Origin: Bacillota bacterium
Lineage (GTDB): Bacteria; Bacillota; UBA4882; UBA8346
Length of the DNA stretch: 64,000 bases
Direction: 5' to 3'
NCBI GenBank assembly: GCA_023410535.1
Contig: JAEYPR010000010.1
Coordinates: 62,001 to 126,000 of the forward strand
Shown: piece by piece, positions 25,331-33,400 of the stretch
Position numbering within the stretch: position 1 is the stretch's first letter
Layout: each line of letters starts with the position of its first letter
Notes under the pieces: generated by a model
Databases searched by the model: none
Told to the model about the DNA's origin: nothing
The model's input: only the letters and a program-made list of their open reading frames with translations
Position numbers and translations under genes: made by a program

Positions 25331-26666
25331 TATCCTTGTCGTACCTACCAGGCCATAAATTTTTAAGGTGCGCGTCAATCTGTCGTTCACTGCCGTGTTG
25401 CGTCGGATGGTAAAACACCTGGTTTGTTAAACCGCTTGGCAAATACGCTTGGTCAACGAATCCATTGGGGAAATCGTGCGGATATTGATACCCGAGGCCG
25501 TCGCCTAATTTCCGTGCGCCCGGATGGGACGAATCCCGTAAATGGGTTGGGATCTCCAGCGCCGCAATTTCCTGAACCCGGGCCAGTGCCGCGCCAATCG
25601 CCGCGCAGCCGGCGTTGGATTTGGGAGCGGTGGCAATATGGATAACCGCTTGGGCCATGGGAATCCGGGCTTCGGGCAAGCCCACCATTTCCACGGCTTG
25701 AGCGGCCGCGGTCGCCACCAGCAACGCCATGGGATCCGCCATTCCCACATCTTCGGCGGCATGGACAATTAAGCGGCGCGCGATAAATTTCGGATCTTCA
25801 CCGGCAGTCAGCATTAGCGCCAGATAATAAAGGGCCGCATCGGGATCGGAGCCGCGCATCGATTTGATAAACGCCGAAATGGTATCATAATGCGCTTGTC
25901 CGTTCCGGTCATAACGCAAAGGACGTTGTTGCACGCAATCGCTGATGATCTCTAATGTCAATTCCCGTTGGTTGGTTGCGATATCGATTGGCGTGGTCAG
26001 TGCTGCCAATTCCAGCGCGTTTAGGGCGATGCGCCCGTCGCCGTTGGCGATCTGAGCCAAATGTTCAAGCGCATCGTCATGAAGGTTAACTCGAAAATCG
26101 CCAACCCCGCGTTCCTGGTCGGCGATTGCCACTTGAATCAGCTTTTTTAGATCAGCCGTGCCCAATGAATGAAAACGAAAGATCATACTCCGGGAGATTA
26201 ACGGTGTATTGACCTCATACAAAGGATTTTCCGTCGTTGCTCCGATCAACAGAATCGTCCCTTCTTCCACCGCGGGCAACAACGCATCCTGTTGCGACTT
26301 GTTAAAACGGTGAATTTCATCAATAAACAGGATCGTCTTTTGTTGGTAAAGTTTTATCCGGTCCAGTGCCTCGGCGATCACCCGCCTGATATCGGCAACA
26401 CCGGCCGTAACGGCGTTTAAACTTTCAAAATAGGAACTCGTGGTATTGGCGATAATCTTCGCTAAAGTCGTTTTGCCGGTGCCGGGCGGACCATAAAAGA
26501 TCATGGATGAGAGTCGATCGGCCTCAATCGCCCGACGTAATAACTTGCCTACCCCAACAATATCATCTTGTCCGATAAACTCGTTCAAATTCCGCGGTCG
26601 CATCCGGGAAGCCAATGGCGCTTCACGGGCGATATTATCGGAAAAATTCGCTGAAAAAAGATCCAT
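25323..26666 (-). CDS. rarA: Replication-associated ATPase RarA (MgsA)
   Basis: 446 residues, AAA+ ATPase acting at stalled replication forks. Walker A is GPPGTGKTTLAKI, Walker B LFIDEIHRFNKSQQDALLPAVEEG, with GATTENPLYEVN as sensor 1. The C-terminal region has the AAEDVGMADP segment typical of the family. GAGGTGA lies 5 nt before ATG 26666, which I take as the start rather than the upstream ATGs. Followed directly by the racemase. Confidence 0.95.
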   Translation of the reverse strand: MDLFSANFSDNIAREAPLASRMRPRNLNEFIGQDDIVGVGKLLRRAIEADRLSSMIFYGPPGTGKTTLAKIIANTTSSYFESLNAVTAGVADIRRVIAEALDRIKLYQQKTILFIDEIHRFNKSQQDALLPAVEEGTILLIGATTENPLYEVNTPLISRSMIFRFHSLGTADLKKLIQVAIADQERGVGDFRVNLHDDALEHLAQIANGDGRIALNALELAALTTPIDIATNQRELTLEIISDCVQQRPLRYDRNGQAHYDTISAFIKSMRGSDPDAALYYLALMLTAGEDPKFIARRLIVHAAEDVGMADPMALLVATAAAQAVEMVGLPEARIPMAQAVIHIATAPKSNAGCAAIGAALARVQEIAALEIPTHLRDSSHPGARKLGDGLGYQYPHDFPNGFVDQAYLPSGLTNQVFYHPTQHGSERQIDAHLKNLWPGRYDKDND

Positions 26667-26789
26667 TCGGGTCACCTCACGCATTTCCATCAGTATCCTT
26701 GCTATTTTTCACGTAAACAAGAAATATCCTGCTTTACCAATCAAAAATATTTGGCTTCTTCCCCAACCATTTTGGCATGTGAAGATAAA

Positions 26790-26814
26790 AAAAATCCCCC
26801 TTGCGGGAGATTTT
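26790..26814 (-). terminator. Terminator of the secreted-protein gene
   Basis: AAATCTCCCGCAAGGGGGATTT on the minus strand forms a short hairpin with a T8 tail, 18 nt after the stop of the gene at 26832. Confidence 0.75.
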
Positions 26815-26831
26815 TATACTCATCTTTCAAT

Positions 26832-27518
26832 TCAACTCTCGGGTTGGATCGTTAGCAACCGGATTTCTCCTTTAGGACTGACCACAAAACGGCGTATCTC
26901 CGAACTGTTTTTCGCTTCGTATTCGACTTGCCAATGGTCGTAATTATAACTCACGCCAAGTAATTTTCCTAACTTCATCGTCTTGTAGCTTGCCCAAGTT
27001 TCCACCGCCTGCTTTGCTTTTTGCGCGGTTGAAATCGCCCCTTGATTCGAAGGTTCTTGGGAACTGAAGTTATCGGGGAGATATTTCGGTGAAAATCCCA
27101 CCACTTGTTCGTCAAGCTTCCAGTCGCCATCTTTCAAACTGACAACCACTCGGTAGGGGCCGGGTATTTGATATTTACGGATATTATCCGGACGAAAACT
27201 AAGCACGATCGTGCGATTACCTGGAGTCCATTGAAACGGGATCACCGAAGTCGCTAAAGAAACCCACTTGCCGGAACGCAGTCCCTCCAAATTACCGGTC
27301 ACGATAAAGTCGCCTTCCCGATACGATTGCAGATTGACTTGAAAATTAAGCGCTTCAGCTTTTTGATCTTTATTTTGGTCAACCAATTCAAAACTACCAG
27401 GCACCTCTAAGGAAACCTGTTGATCCAGGACAACCTCAGTCGGTGCGGCGCCGCTCGGAATCATCAGAAACATCAGAACTCCGAGGACTACCCCAATCAC
27501 CGCTATTTTTTTGATCAT
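26832..27518 (-). CDS. Secreted hypothetical protein
   Basis: 228 residues with an N-terminal hydrophobic segment ending near SGAAPTE, so probably exported. The middle is strand-rich (EGDFIVTGNLEGLRSGKWVSLAT), suggesting an immunoglobulin-like fold; the end has a conserved-looking WQVEYEAKNSSEIRRFVVSPKGEI segment like peptidase-propeptide or PepSY-type domains. No family is firmly recognised. GGGGTGA precedes the ATG. Monocistronic. Confidence 0.6.
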   Translation of the reverse strand: MIKKIAVIGVVLGVLMFLMIPSGAAPTEVVLDQQVSLEVPGSFELVDQNKDQKAEALNFQVNLQSYREGDFIVTGNLEGLRSGKWVSLATSVIPFQWTPGNRTIVLSFRPDNIRKYQIPGPYRVVVSLKDGDWKLDEQVVGFSPKYLPDNFSSQEPSNQGAISTAQKAKQAVETWASYKTMKLGKLLGVSYNYDHWQVEYEAKNSSEIRRFVVSPKGEIRLLTIQPES

Positions 27519-27627
27519 AAAAAATCACCCCGAAGTATTGTTTCAGAGTGATTTCTCGCTCAACGCTGACAATCCTTTATGTAATATTCGGCAACCCAGG
27601 GAATTTCCCAATGTTTTGACGGACTTT

Positions 27628-28002
27628 TTACGAAGCCGCAATCCGTTTGATTACTGAAATCACTTGGTCTTTTTCCAATGGTTTTAAGACAAACTCTTCC
27701 GCGCCGGCCTTTAAACCGTTGAGAATGTGTTCTTTTGACGAGCCGGTGCTACAAATAATAATTTTAACTTGGGGATTGACTTTTTTAAAACAACGAATCG
27801 TTTCAACGGTATCGGAATCCGGCATAAAAAGGTCTTTAATAACGATCTCGGGAAGCTCCTTGGCAAAAATAATATTGGCATCAAGAATGGTTCCCGCTTC
27901 AAAAACCTGATACCCGGTTTCGGCTAAATACTCGTGCAAAATAGTACGGACTAATGGTGAATCGTCGATGATCAATATTTTCACTGAATCATCACTCCCC
28001 AT
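27628..28002 (-). CDS. CheY-like single-domain response regulator
   Basis: 124 residues or slightly fewer, a receiver domain only. LIIDDSPLVRTIL holds the acidic pocket, IVIKDLFMPD the phospho-acceptor Asp, CSTGSS the Thr and FVLKPLEKD the Lys. No output domain, so it acts by protein contact like CheY. The start may instead be GTG 27984, which has GGGGAG 10 nt upstream. Its kinase is not evident; the hybrid kinase at 28529 is the nearest candidate. Confidence 0.88.
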   Translation of the reverse strand: MGSDDSVKILIIDDSPLVRTILHEYLAETGYQVFEAGTILDANIIFAKELPEIVIKDLFMPDSDTVETIRCFKKVNPQVKIIICSTGSSKEHILNGLKAGAEEFVLKPLEKDQVISVIKRIAAS

Positions 28003-28055
28003 ATTCCAGTACCATTTTTATTCTATTTTACTAAAATATTTCCTTTTTTAAAATC

Positions 28056-28397
28056 CTAATGCATTTCATTATCACCGGTGTGCACTTGGTAAGTCCAGTT
28101 CCGTCCATTATTATTATCCCAATTTTGCGAATTATCGCGAAAACAAAAATTAAAAGCATTGGGTTCCGATACCTGAACGCTTACCGACCATCCGCCATCC
28201 CGGGTTTTTCGCATGGGAATATCCATTACATTGTCCCACTGCTCGCTCCCGTATCCGGCATGGAGATAGACCTTATCCGCACCCGAAGAAGCAAGTAGAC
28301 CTTTATATTTAATCTTTACTTCCTCTCCTAATGTTATTGGAACGGGATCTAAGTAAATACCGTCAACGACTTCCGTAGCTTTTTTCTTGGCAGGCAT
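28056..28397 (-). CDS. Starch-binding-type module (CBM25-like)
   Basis: 113 residues: basic start, then a single beta-sandwich with GEEVKIKYKGLLASSGADKVYLHAGYG and NAFNFCFRDNSQNWDNNNGRNW, closely like carbohydrate-binding modules of the CBM25/26/53 group. No signal peptide and no catalytic domain, so it is a free-standing intracellular module, perhaps binding glycogen. GGAG lies 8 nt before ATG 28397. Confidence 0.75.
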   Translation of the reverse strand: MPAKKKATEVVDGIYLDPVPITLGEEVKIKYKGLLASSGADKVYLHAGYGSEQWDNVMDIPMRKTRDGGWSVSVQVSEPNAFNFCFRDNSQNWDNNNGRNWTYQVHTGDNEMH

Positions 28398-28528
28398 AAT
28401 TGTCACTCCTCAAAAATTTAAAATCGCTTCAACCCATATGTCGTTCACTAAACCATCGCTACCGTGGACGACATCCTTATTATGCCCCCAGGATTTTACG
28501 GTTAAACATTGATTCATCGTTTATATTT

Positions 28529-31207
28529 TCAAGCGTCCAAAGCAAGTTTTAGTTGTTTTTTGGCATTCACCCGGTTGATCGCTTCCGCCAATTCATTGAT
28601 TTTATAGGGTTTGCTGACAACACCGCAAAAACCGTATTGAAGATAATCCGCCATAATAGGGTCATTGGAATAGCCGCTACTCACAATGGCCTTGCATTTT
28701 GGATCAATCTTCAATAATTCATTGATTGTTTCACGGCCCCCTTTTCCGCCAGGAATGGTGAGATCCAAAATCACAACGTCAAACGGATCGCCCGCTTCCA
28801 TGGCCCGCCGGTAAAGTTCCAACAATTCATCGCCGTCTTGCGCCGATCGCACGCGGTATCCGATATACTCCAACATTTGTCCGATCAGATACCGGATATT
28901 GAGATCGTCATCCATCAGCAAAACCTTGCCGTCACCGGTAATATATAGTTCGGTTTCTTCCTCTTTGGAATAGACCTTGCTTTCACTGGCCGGTAGATAA
29001 ATATGAAAGATCGTTCCTTGACCTTCGTTGGGTTCAACTTCAATGTGGCCGTCATGGCGTTTAATTATCGAATACGATGTTGCCAATCCCAATCCGCTTC
29101 CACCTGGTTTGGTCGTAAAATATGGATCGAAGATTTTATGCAAATATTCGTCAGGGATCCCCGAGCCCCGGTCAGCAACGGACAATTTGATATATTTACC
29201 GGTCGGAATCACCGTATCCCGCTTCACGGTCAGGTTTTCCGCCTGAACCGCGATCGTCCCGCCATTGGGCATTGCCTGATAAGCATTGATAATCAAATTA
29301 TTAATCACCTGGCTGATTTGACCTTGATCGACCTCCACCGACCAAAGATCTTCAGCCAGTTTAAACTCGCAGTTAACATTGGTTCCCCGCAACGCAAACT
29401 CAACATTATCACGGATTAGATCGGAAATTGAAGCGGTCTTTTTTATCGGGGCGCCACCCTTGGCAAAAGTAAGCAATTGTTTAGTTAAACCGGTAGCTCT
29501 TTCAATCGCATCTTCGATATCCCGCAAATACTTGGTAATATCGCGATCCCGTTTATAAAACGCATGAGCCAGTTGGACGTTGGCTAAAATTTCGGCTAAA
29601 ATATTATTAAAATCATGCGCAATCCCTCCCGCCAAAACTCCTAACGAATCCAATTTAGCCGCTTTAAACAACTCATCTTCAATCTTGCGTTTTTCAGTGA
29701 TGTCCCGAAACACAAGCACCACACCAATGGTATTACCATTGGTGTTGCGAATGGGCGAACCGCTTAAAATCAAAGCGCGTTCCTCCAAATGCCGGTCAAC
29801 TAAAATCACATTGTCATTGAACTGCAAAATGTCACTATTTTTGATGATTTCCGCATGAATATCTTCATAAGGCTCACTGGTCTGATCATTAATTAAATAA
29901 AAAATCTCATATAAAGACCGTTCAAAAACCTCTCTTTGCGACCAACCCGTGATCTCCTCCGCGGCTTTATTCATCAAAATAATATTTCCTTCAATATCGG
30001 TGGCAATCACGCCATCGCCAATTGAGCGCAGAGTAACTGAAAGCCGTTCTTTCTCTGCGGCCAGTTCCTCCTCCATCAATTTGTTTTTGGTAATGTCTTC
30101 AATCATCACAATAGCGTAAACCGGGTTATCGGAATCACGCAAAACGGAACTGGTTACGCTCCCCCACAACAGCCCGCCATCACTTTTGACAAAACGGTTT
30201 TCCAAATGGTATTTATTGATTTTACCCGACATCAATTCGCAAAACATAAAATTGCCGGTTTCCAGATCATCACGAAACGTTATGTCCGCCAAATTCATGT
30301 TCCGTAAATAGTATTTATTGTGACCGAACATTTCTTCGACCGACGGATTGGTCTCAATGATCTGTCCTTGCGAGTCGACCAAAACAACTCCAACCCCGGC
30401 GCCTTCAAAAACTGCACTAAATCGTGTTTCACTCAAACGAAGCGCTTCTTCGCTTTTTTCCAATTTATGATAAGGTTTGACTAAAACCATTGTTATCGCC
30501 GCTTCATACATAAAAAACAAGGCGATCATCCGGCAAAACGGCATCAGGATTTTCGTCAGTAAATTGATCGAGTCATAAAAGACCGCTAAAATCATGGAGA
30601 TTCCCAGAAAAGCCAGACAAAGGAGAATATTTTCAAAGATTATTGCATCAAATTCAAAACGGCGTTTGCGATGAATTACCAATGAACCGACAATCAAAAT
30701 CAGCGCAACAATTAGCAATACACTGATCTGCCTTGGGCTTGGGATACCATGTTCGATTTGAAAAAGAAGGTTACCCATGACCCCCAGATATACCGTAGCA
30801 ATCGCTGCAAATATCCCAAAAATTTGTCGTTTCGATAACCGACGCTGATTGATATACGGACCAATTAAAAAAACAACTCCCAAAAGCAAGTTTGTCAAAC
30901 AGAGTAACAGCAACGAAAGGTGCTCTTGATATGGTTTAAATGATTGCAGCGAATCAAGGATTAAATTAAACAGATCCAAAAAACTAACAAAAAAAAAGGC
31001 GATTCCTAAAAATAAAAAATAACGATTGATCGTAAAACGACGGGTCACCCAAATATTCATGGAAAAGTTGAATGTCAAGAAAATCCCGATACTCCTAATT
31101 AATTTAAGATATATCGGGAAATTGAAATACGCTAATGGAAAAACTAACAACAATAAAACACTCATTATTCCTAGGGTTTGATATTTATGAATCGGTTGAT
31201 GCTTCAT
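28529..31207 (-). CDS. Hybrid sensor histidine kinase with MASE3 and PAS
   Basis: 892 residues. N-terminal eight-helix membrane sensor like MASE3 (YFLFLGIAFFFVSFLDLFN) to about 250, two PAS domains (about 262-375 and 390-505), HisKA with the phospho-His in AGGIAHDFNN (about 531), an HATPase domain (GSGLGLATSYSIIKRHDG) and a C-terminal receiver (VVILDLTIPGGKGG). GGAGG lies 8 nt before ATG 31207. The ligand is unknown. A promoter-like TATAAT lies 130 nt upstream. Confidence 0.9.
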   Translation of the reverse strand: MKHQPIHKYQTLGIMSVLLLLVFPLAYFNFPIYLKLIRSIGIFLTFNFSMNIWVTRRFTINRYFLFLGIAFFFVSFLDLFNLILDSLQSFKPYQEHLSLLLLCLTNLLLGVVFLIGPYINQRRLSKRQIFGIFAAIATVYLGVMGNLLFQIEHGIPSPRQISVLLIVALILIVGSLVIHRKRRFEFDAIIFENILLCLAFLGISMILAVFYDSINLLTKILMPFCRMIALFFMYEAAITMVLVKPYHKLEKSEEALRLSETRFSAVFEGAGVGVVLVDSQGQIIETNPSVEEMFGHNKYYLRNMNLADITFRDDLETGNFMFCELMSGKINKYHLENRFVKSDGGLLWGSVTSSVLRDSDNPVYAIVMIEDITKNKLMEEELAAEKERLSVTLRSIGDGVIATDIEGNIILMNKAAEEITGWSQREVFERSLYEIFYLINDQTSEPYEDIHAEIIKNSDILQFNDNVILVDRHLEERALILSGSPIRNTNGNTIGVVLVFRDITEKRKIEDELFKAAKLDSLGVLAGGIAHDFNNILAEILANVQLAHAFYKRDRDITKYLRDIEDAIERATGLTKQLLTFAKGGAPIKKTASISDLIRDNVEFALRGTNVNCEFKLAEDLWSVEVDQGQISQVINNLIINAYQAMPNGGTIAVQAENLTVKRDTVIPTGKYIKLSVADRGSGIPDEYLHKIFDPYFTTKPGGSGLGLATSYSIIKRHDGHIEVEPNEGQGTIFHIYLPASESKVYSKEEETELYITGDGKVLLMDDDLNIRYLIGQMLEYIGYRVRSAQDGDELLELYRRAMEAGDPFDVVILDLTIPGGKGGRETINELLKIDPKCKAIVSSGYSNDPIMADYLQYGFCGVVSKPYKINELAEAINRVNAKKQLKLALDA

Positions 31208-31335
31208 AAATTCAACCTCCGACACATGAGATTTTCATTGCTTTAAATCCAGAATTAATTCGTTATTTCGAACTGATGTAGGGACGTTTCCGGTTCGGGG
31301 AGAAAGTGAAGTTGCAGTAATGGGGTTGTCTACAT

Positions 31336-31344
31336 ATTATAACA
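31336..31344 (-). promoter_or_regulatory. Possible promoter of the hybrid kinase
   Basis: TGTTATAAT (extended -10) on the minus strand, with a weak TTGGCC upstream at a 19-bp spacing. It leaves a leader of about 120 nt in which I see no known riboswitch. Confidence 0.4.
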
Positions 31345-31479
31345 TAATTATTGCCCTTTCGGCCAACTTTTACCAGTATTTAAAACAAGCAATTATCCAA
31401 TTTCCGGAAGTCGATCCCGCAAACAATCGATTGGCAATCTTAGCGATGAATTCAGTATCTATTGCATCTCATCCATTAT

Positions 31480-31523
31480 GAATGATAAAAAACAAGCCTT
31501 TTCAGGCTTGTTTTTTATCATTC
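31480..31523. terminator. glnS terminator
   Basis: Perfect 19-bp stem, GAATGATAAAAAACAAGCC pairing with its complement around a TTTTCA loop, with T6 runs inside both arms, 17 nt after the glnS stop. Able to work in both directions. Confidence 0.9.
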
Positions 31524-31539
31524 ACAACTTCTTCCAAGC

Positions 31540-33252
31540 TTATTTATTTTCACCCTTGCTCCATGAGTCCCGCAAGCCCACGGTGCGGTTAAAAACAAGC
31601 TTGCCGGGTTTGGAATCACGATCAACGCAGAAGTACCCTTGGCGTAAAAATTGGAACCGATCCCCCGACACCGCTGTTTTTAAACTCGGCTCAATTTTAC
31701 AATGATTCAAAACAACCAATGATTCGGGGTTTAATGGCGAATTTTCAGTTGGGTTTTCATCGAAGAACAAATGGTCATATAAACGGACTTCCGCATCAAG
31801 CGCGTGCTCTACCGAAACCCAATGCAAGGTTCCTTTTACTTTCCGCCCGTCTGCCGACCAGCCCCCGCGAGTTTCCGGGTCATATGAACAATGAATCTCA
31901 GTAATGGCTCCGGTTTCCGGATCTTTCTCAACGCGCTCGCATTTAACATAGTAGGCATGTTTTAAGCGGACTTCTTTACCCGGTGCCAAACGGAAATAAC
32001 CTTTGGGCGGCTCTTCTTTAAAATCTTCCCGTTCAATATAAATTGTTTTGCTAAACGGAACCTTTCTGGTACCCATTTCCGGATTTTCCGGATTGATTTC
32101 CGCGTCAAACTCCTCGACTTGGTCTTCCGGGTAGTTATCGATGATCACTTTAATTGGATCTAATACTGCCATAACCCGGGACGCGCGTGCATTCATATCT
32201 TCACGAATACAATGTTCAAGCAGGGCAATATCGACAACGCTATTACTTTTAGCAACTCCGATCCGATCGCAGAAATTGCGGATGGATTCCGGAGTATAGC
32301 CGCGTCGCCGCAGACCGGAAATGGTGGGCATCCGGGGATCATCCCACCCGCTTACAATGCCGTTTTTAACCAATCCCAACAGATACCGTTTACTCATCAT
32401 GGTATGGTTCAAATTTAAACGCGCAAATTCGATTTGTTGGGGTTGCGCCGGCAGATCCAGATTTTCGATGACCCAATTATATAAGGGGCGGTGATCTTCA
32501 AATTCTAAGGTACAAATCGAATGAGTAATTCCTTCCAAGGCGTCGGAGATCGGATGGGCGTAATCATACATCGGATAAACACACCACTGATCACCGGTCC
32601 GGTGATGGGTAGCGCGTAAAATTCGATAGAGAACCGGATCGCGCAGGTTGATATTGGGTGACCCCATATCGATCTTCGCCCGTAAGACCCGGGAACCGTC
32701 GGGAAATTCGCCATTGCGCATCCGTTGAAACAAATCGAGATTTTCGGCAATCGGACGATTGCGAGTGGGACTCTCTTGACCGGGTTCGGTTAAAGTTCCC
32801 CGGTATTCGCGCATCTCCTGGGCTGTCAAATCGCAAACAAATGCTTTCCCGGCTTTGATTAATTGAACGGCATATTGATAGAGCTGCTCATAATAATCGG
32901 ATGCGTAAAAAAGACGATCTTCCCAATCAAACCCCAACCACTTAACGTCTTCCTGAATGGATTCGACATATTCGGTATCCTCTTTACTGGGATTGGTGTC
33001 GTCAAAACGGAGATTGGTGAGTCCCCCGTTGCGTTTGGCGATTCCAAAATTGAGGCAGATGGATTTGGCGTGTCCGATATGTAAATATCCGTTCGGTTCG
33101 GGAGGAAACCGGGTGTGGACTCGATTCCCGTGTTTACCGGTTTTAAAATCTTCATTAATAATCTCTTGAATGAAATTTGTCGGTACTGCAGGATTTGATG
33201 GATTCGTTATTTCATTTTGATCGTTGTTTGTTTTGGCATTTTCTGCTTCCAT
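31540..33252 (-). CDS. glnS: Glutaminyl-tRNA synthetase
   Basis: 570 residues, class I synthetase charging tRNA-Gln. HIGH motif in PPEPNGYLHIGHAKS, KMSKS-like MMSKRYLLG, and the GlnRS-type anticodon-binding C-terminus. Its presence means glutamine can be attached directly, unlike most Firmicutes which amidate Glu-tRNA-Gln; GlnRS in Bacillota is patchy and is thought to be acquired. GGGGGAG precedes the ATG. Own terminator. Confidence 0.96.
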   Translation of the reverse strand: MEAENAKTNNDQNEITNPSNPAVPTNFIQEIINEDFKTGKHGNRVHTRFPPEPNGYLHIGHAKSICLNFGIAKRNGGLTNLRFDDTNPSKEDTEYVESIQEDVKWLGFDWEDRLFYASDYYEQLYQYAVQLIKAGKAFVCDLTAQEMREYRGTLTEPGQESPTRNRPIAENLDLFQRMRNGEFPDGSRVLRAKIDMGSPNINLRDPVLYRILRATHHRTGDQWCVYPMYDYAHPISDALEGITHSICTLEFEDHRPLYNWVIENLDLPAQPQQIEFARLNLNHTMMSKRYLLGLVKNGIVSGWDDPRMPTISGLRRRGYTPESIRNFCDRIGVAKSNSVVDIALLEHCIREDMNARASRVMAVLDPIKVIIDNYPEDQVEEFDAEINPENPEMGTRKVPFSKTIYIEREDFKEEPPKGYFRLAPGKEVRLKHAYYVKCERVEKDPETGAITEIHCSYDPETRGGWSADGRKVKGTLHWVSVEHALDAEVRLYDHLFFDENPTENSPLNPESLVVLNHCKIEPSLKTAVSGDRFQFLRQGYFCVDRDSKPGKLVFNRTVGLRDSWSKGENK

Positions 33253-33400
33253 CGCAGTCTCCCCCTCGAAAATATTCCGTTTCGGAAATTTATCAGAAAT
33301 TGGCTACCTCAATGCGCTACGGCGTCAGGCAAATTTCTAATTTTCTTACTCATTATAATATTGATTGAAAATACTTTGCAAATGCTTTTTTGCGAACTCT

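Larger units (their letters stand above)
31208..31539. other. Gap between glnS and the hybrid kinase
   Basis: 332 bp holding the kinase leader, the TATAAT-like box and the glnS terminator. No convincing small gene and no recognised RNA motif. Confidence 0.6.

Noticed and set aside
31208..31480. Riboswitch upstream of the hybrid kinase
   Set aside because: I looked for c-di-GMP, cobalamin and SAM-type conserved elements and saw none.
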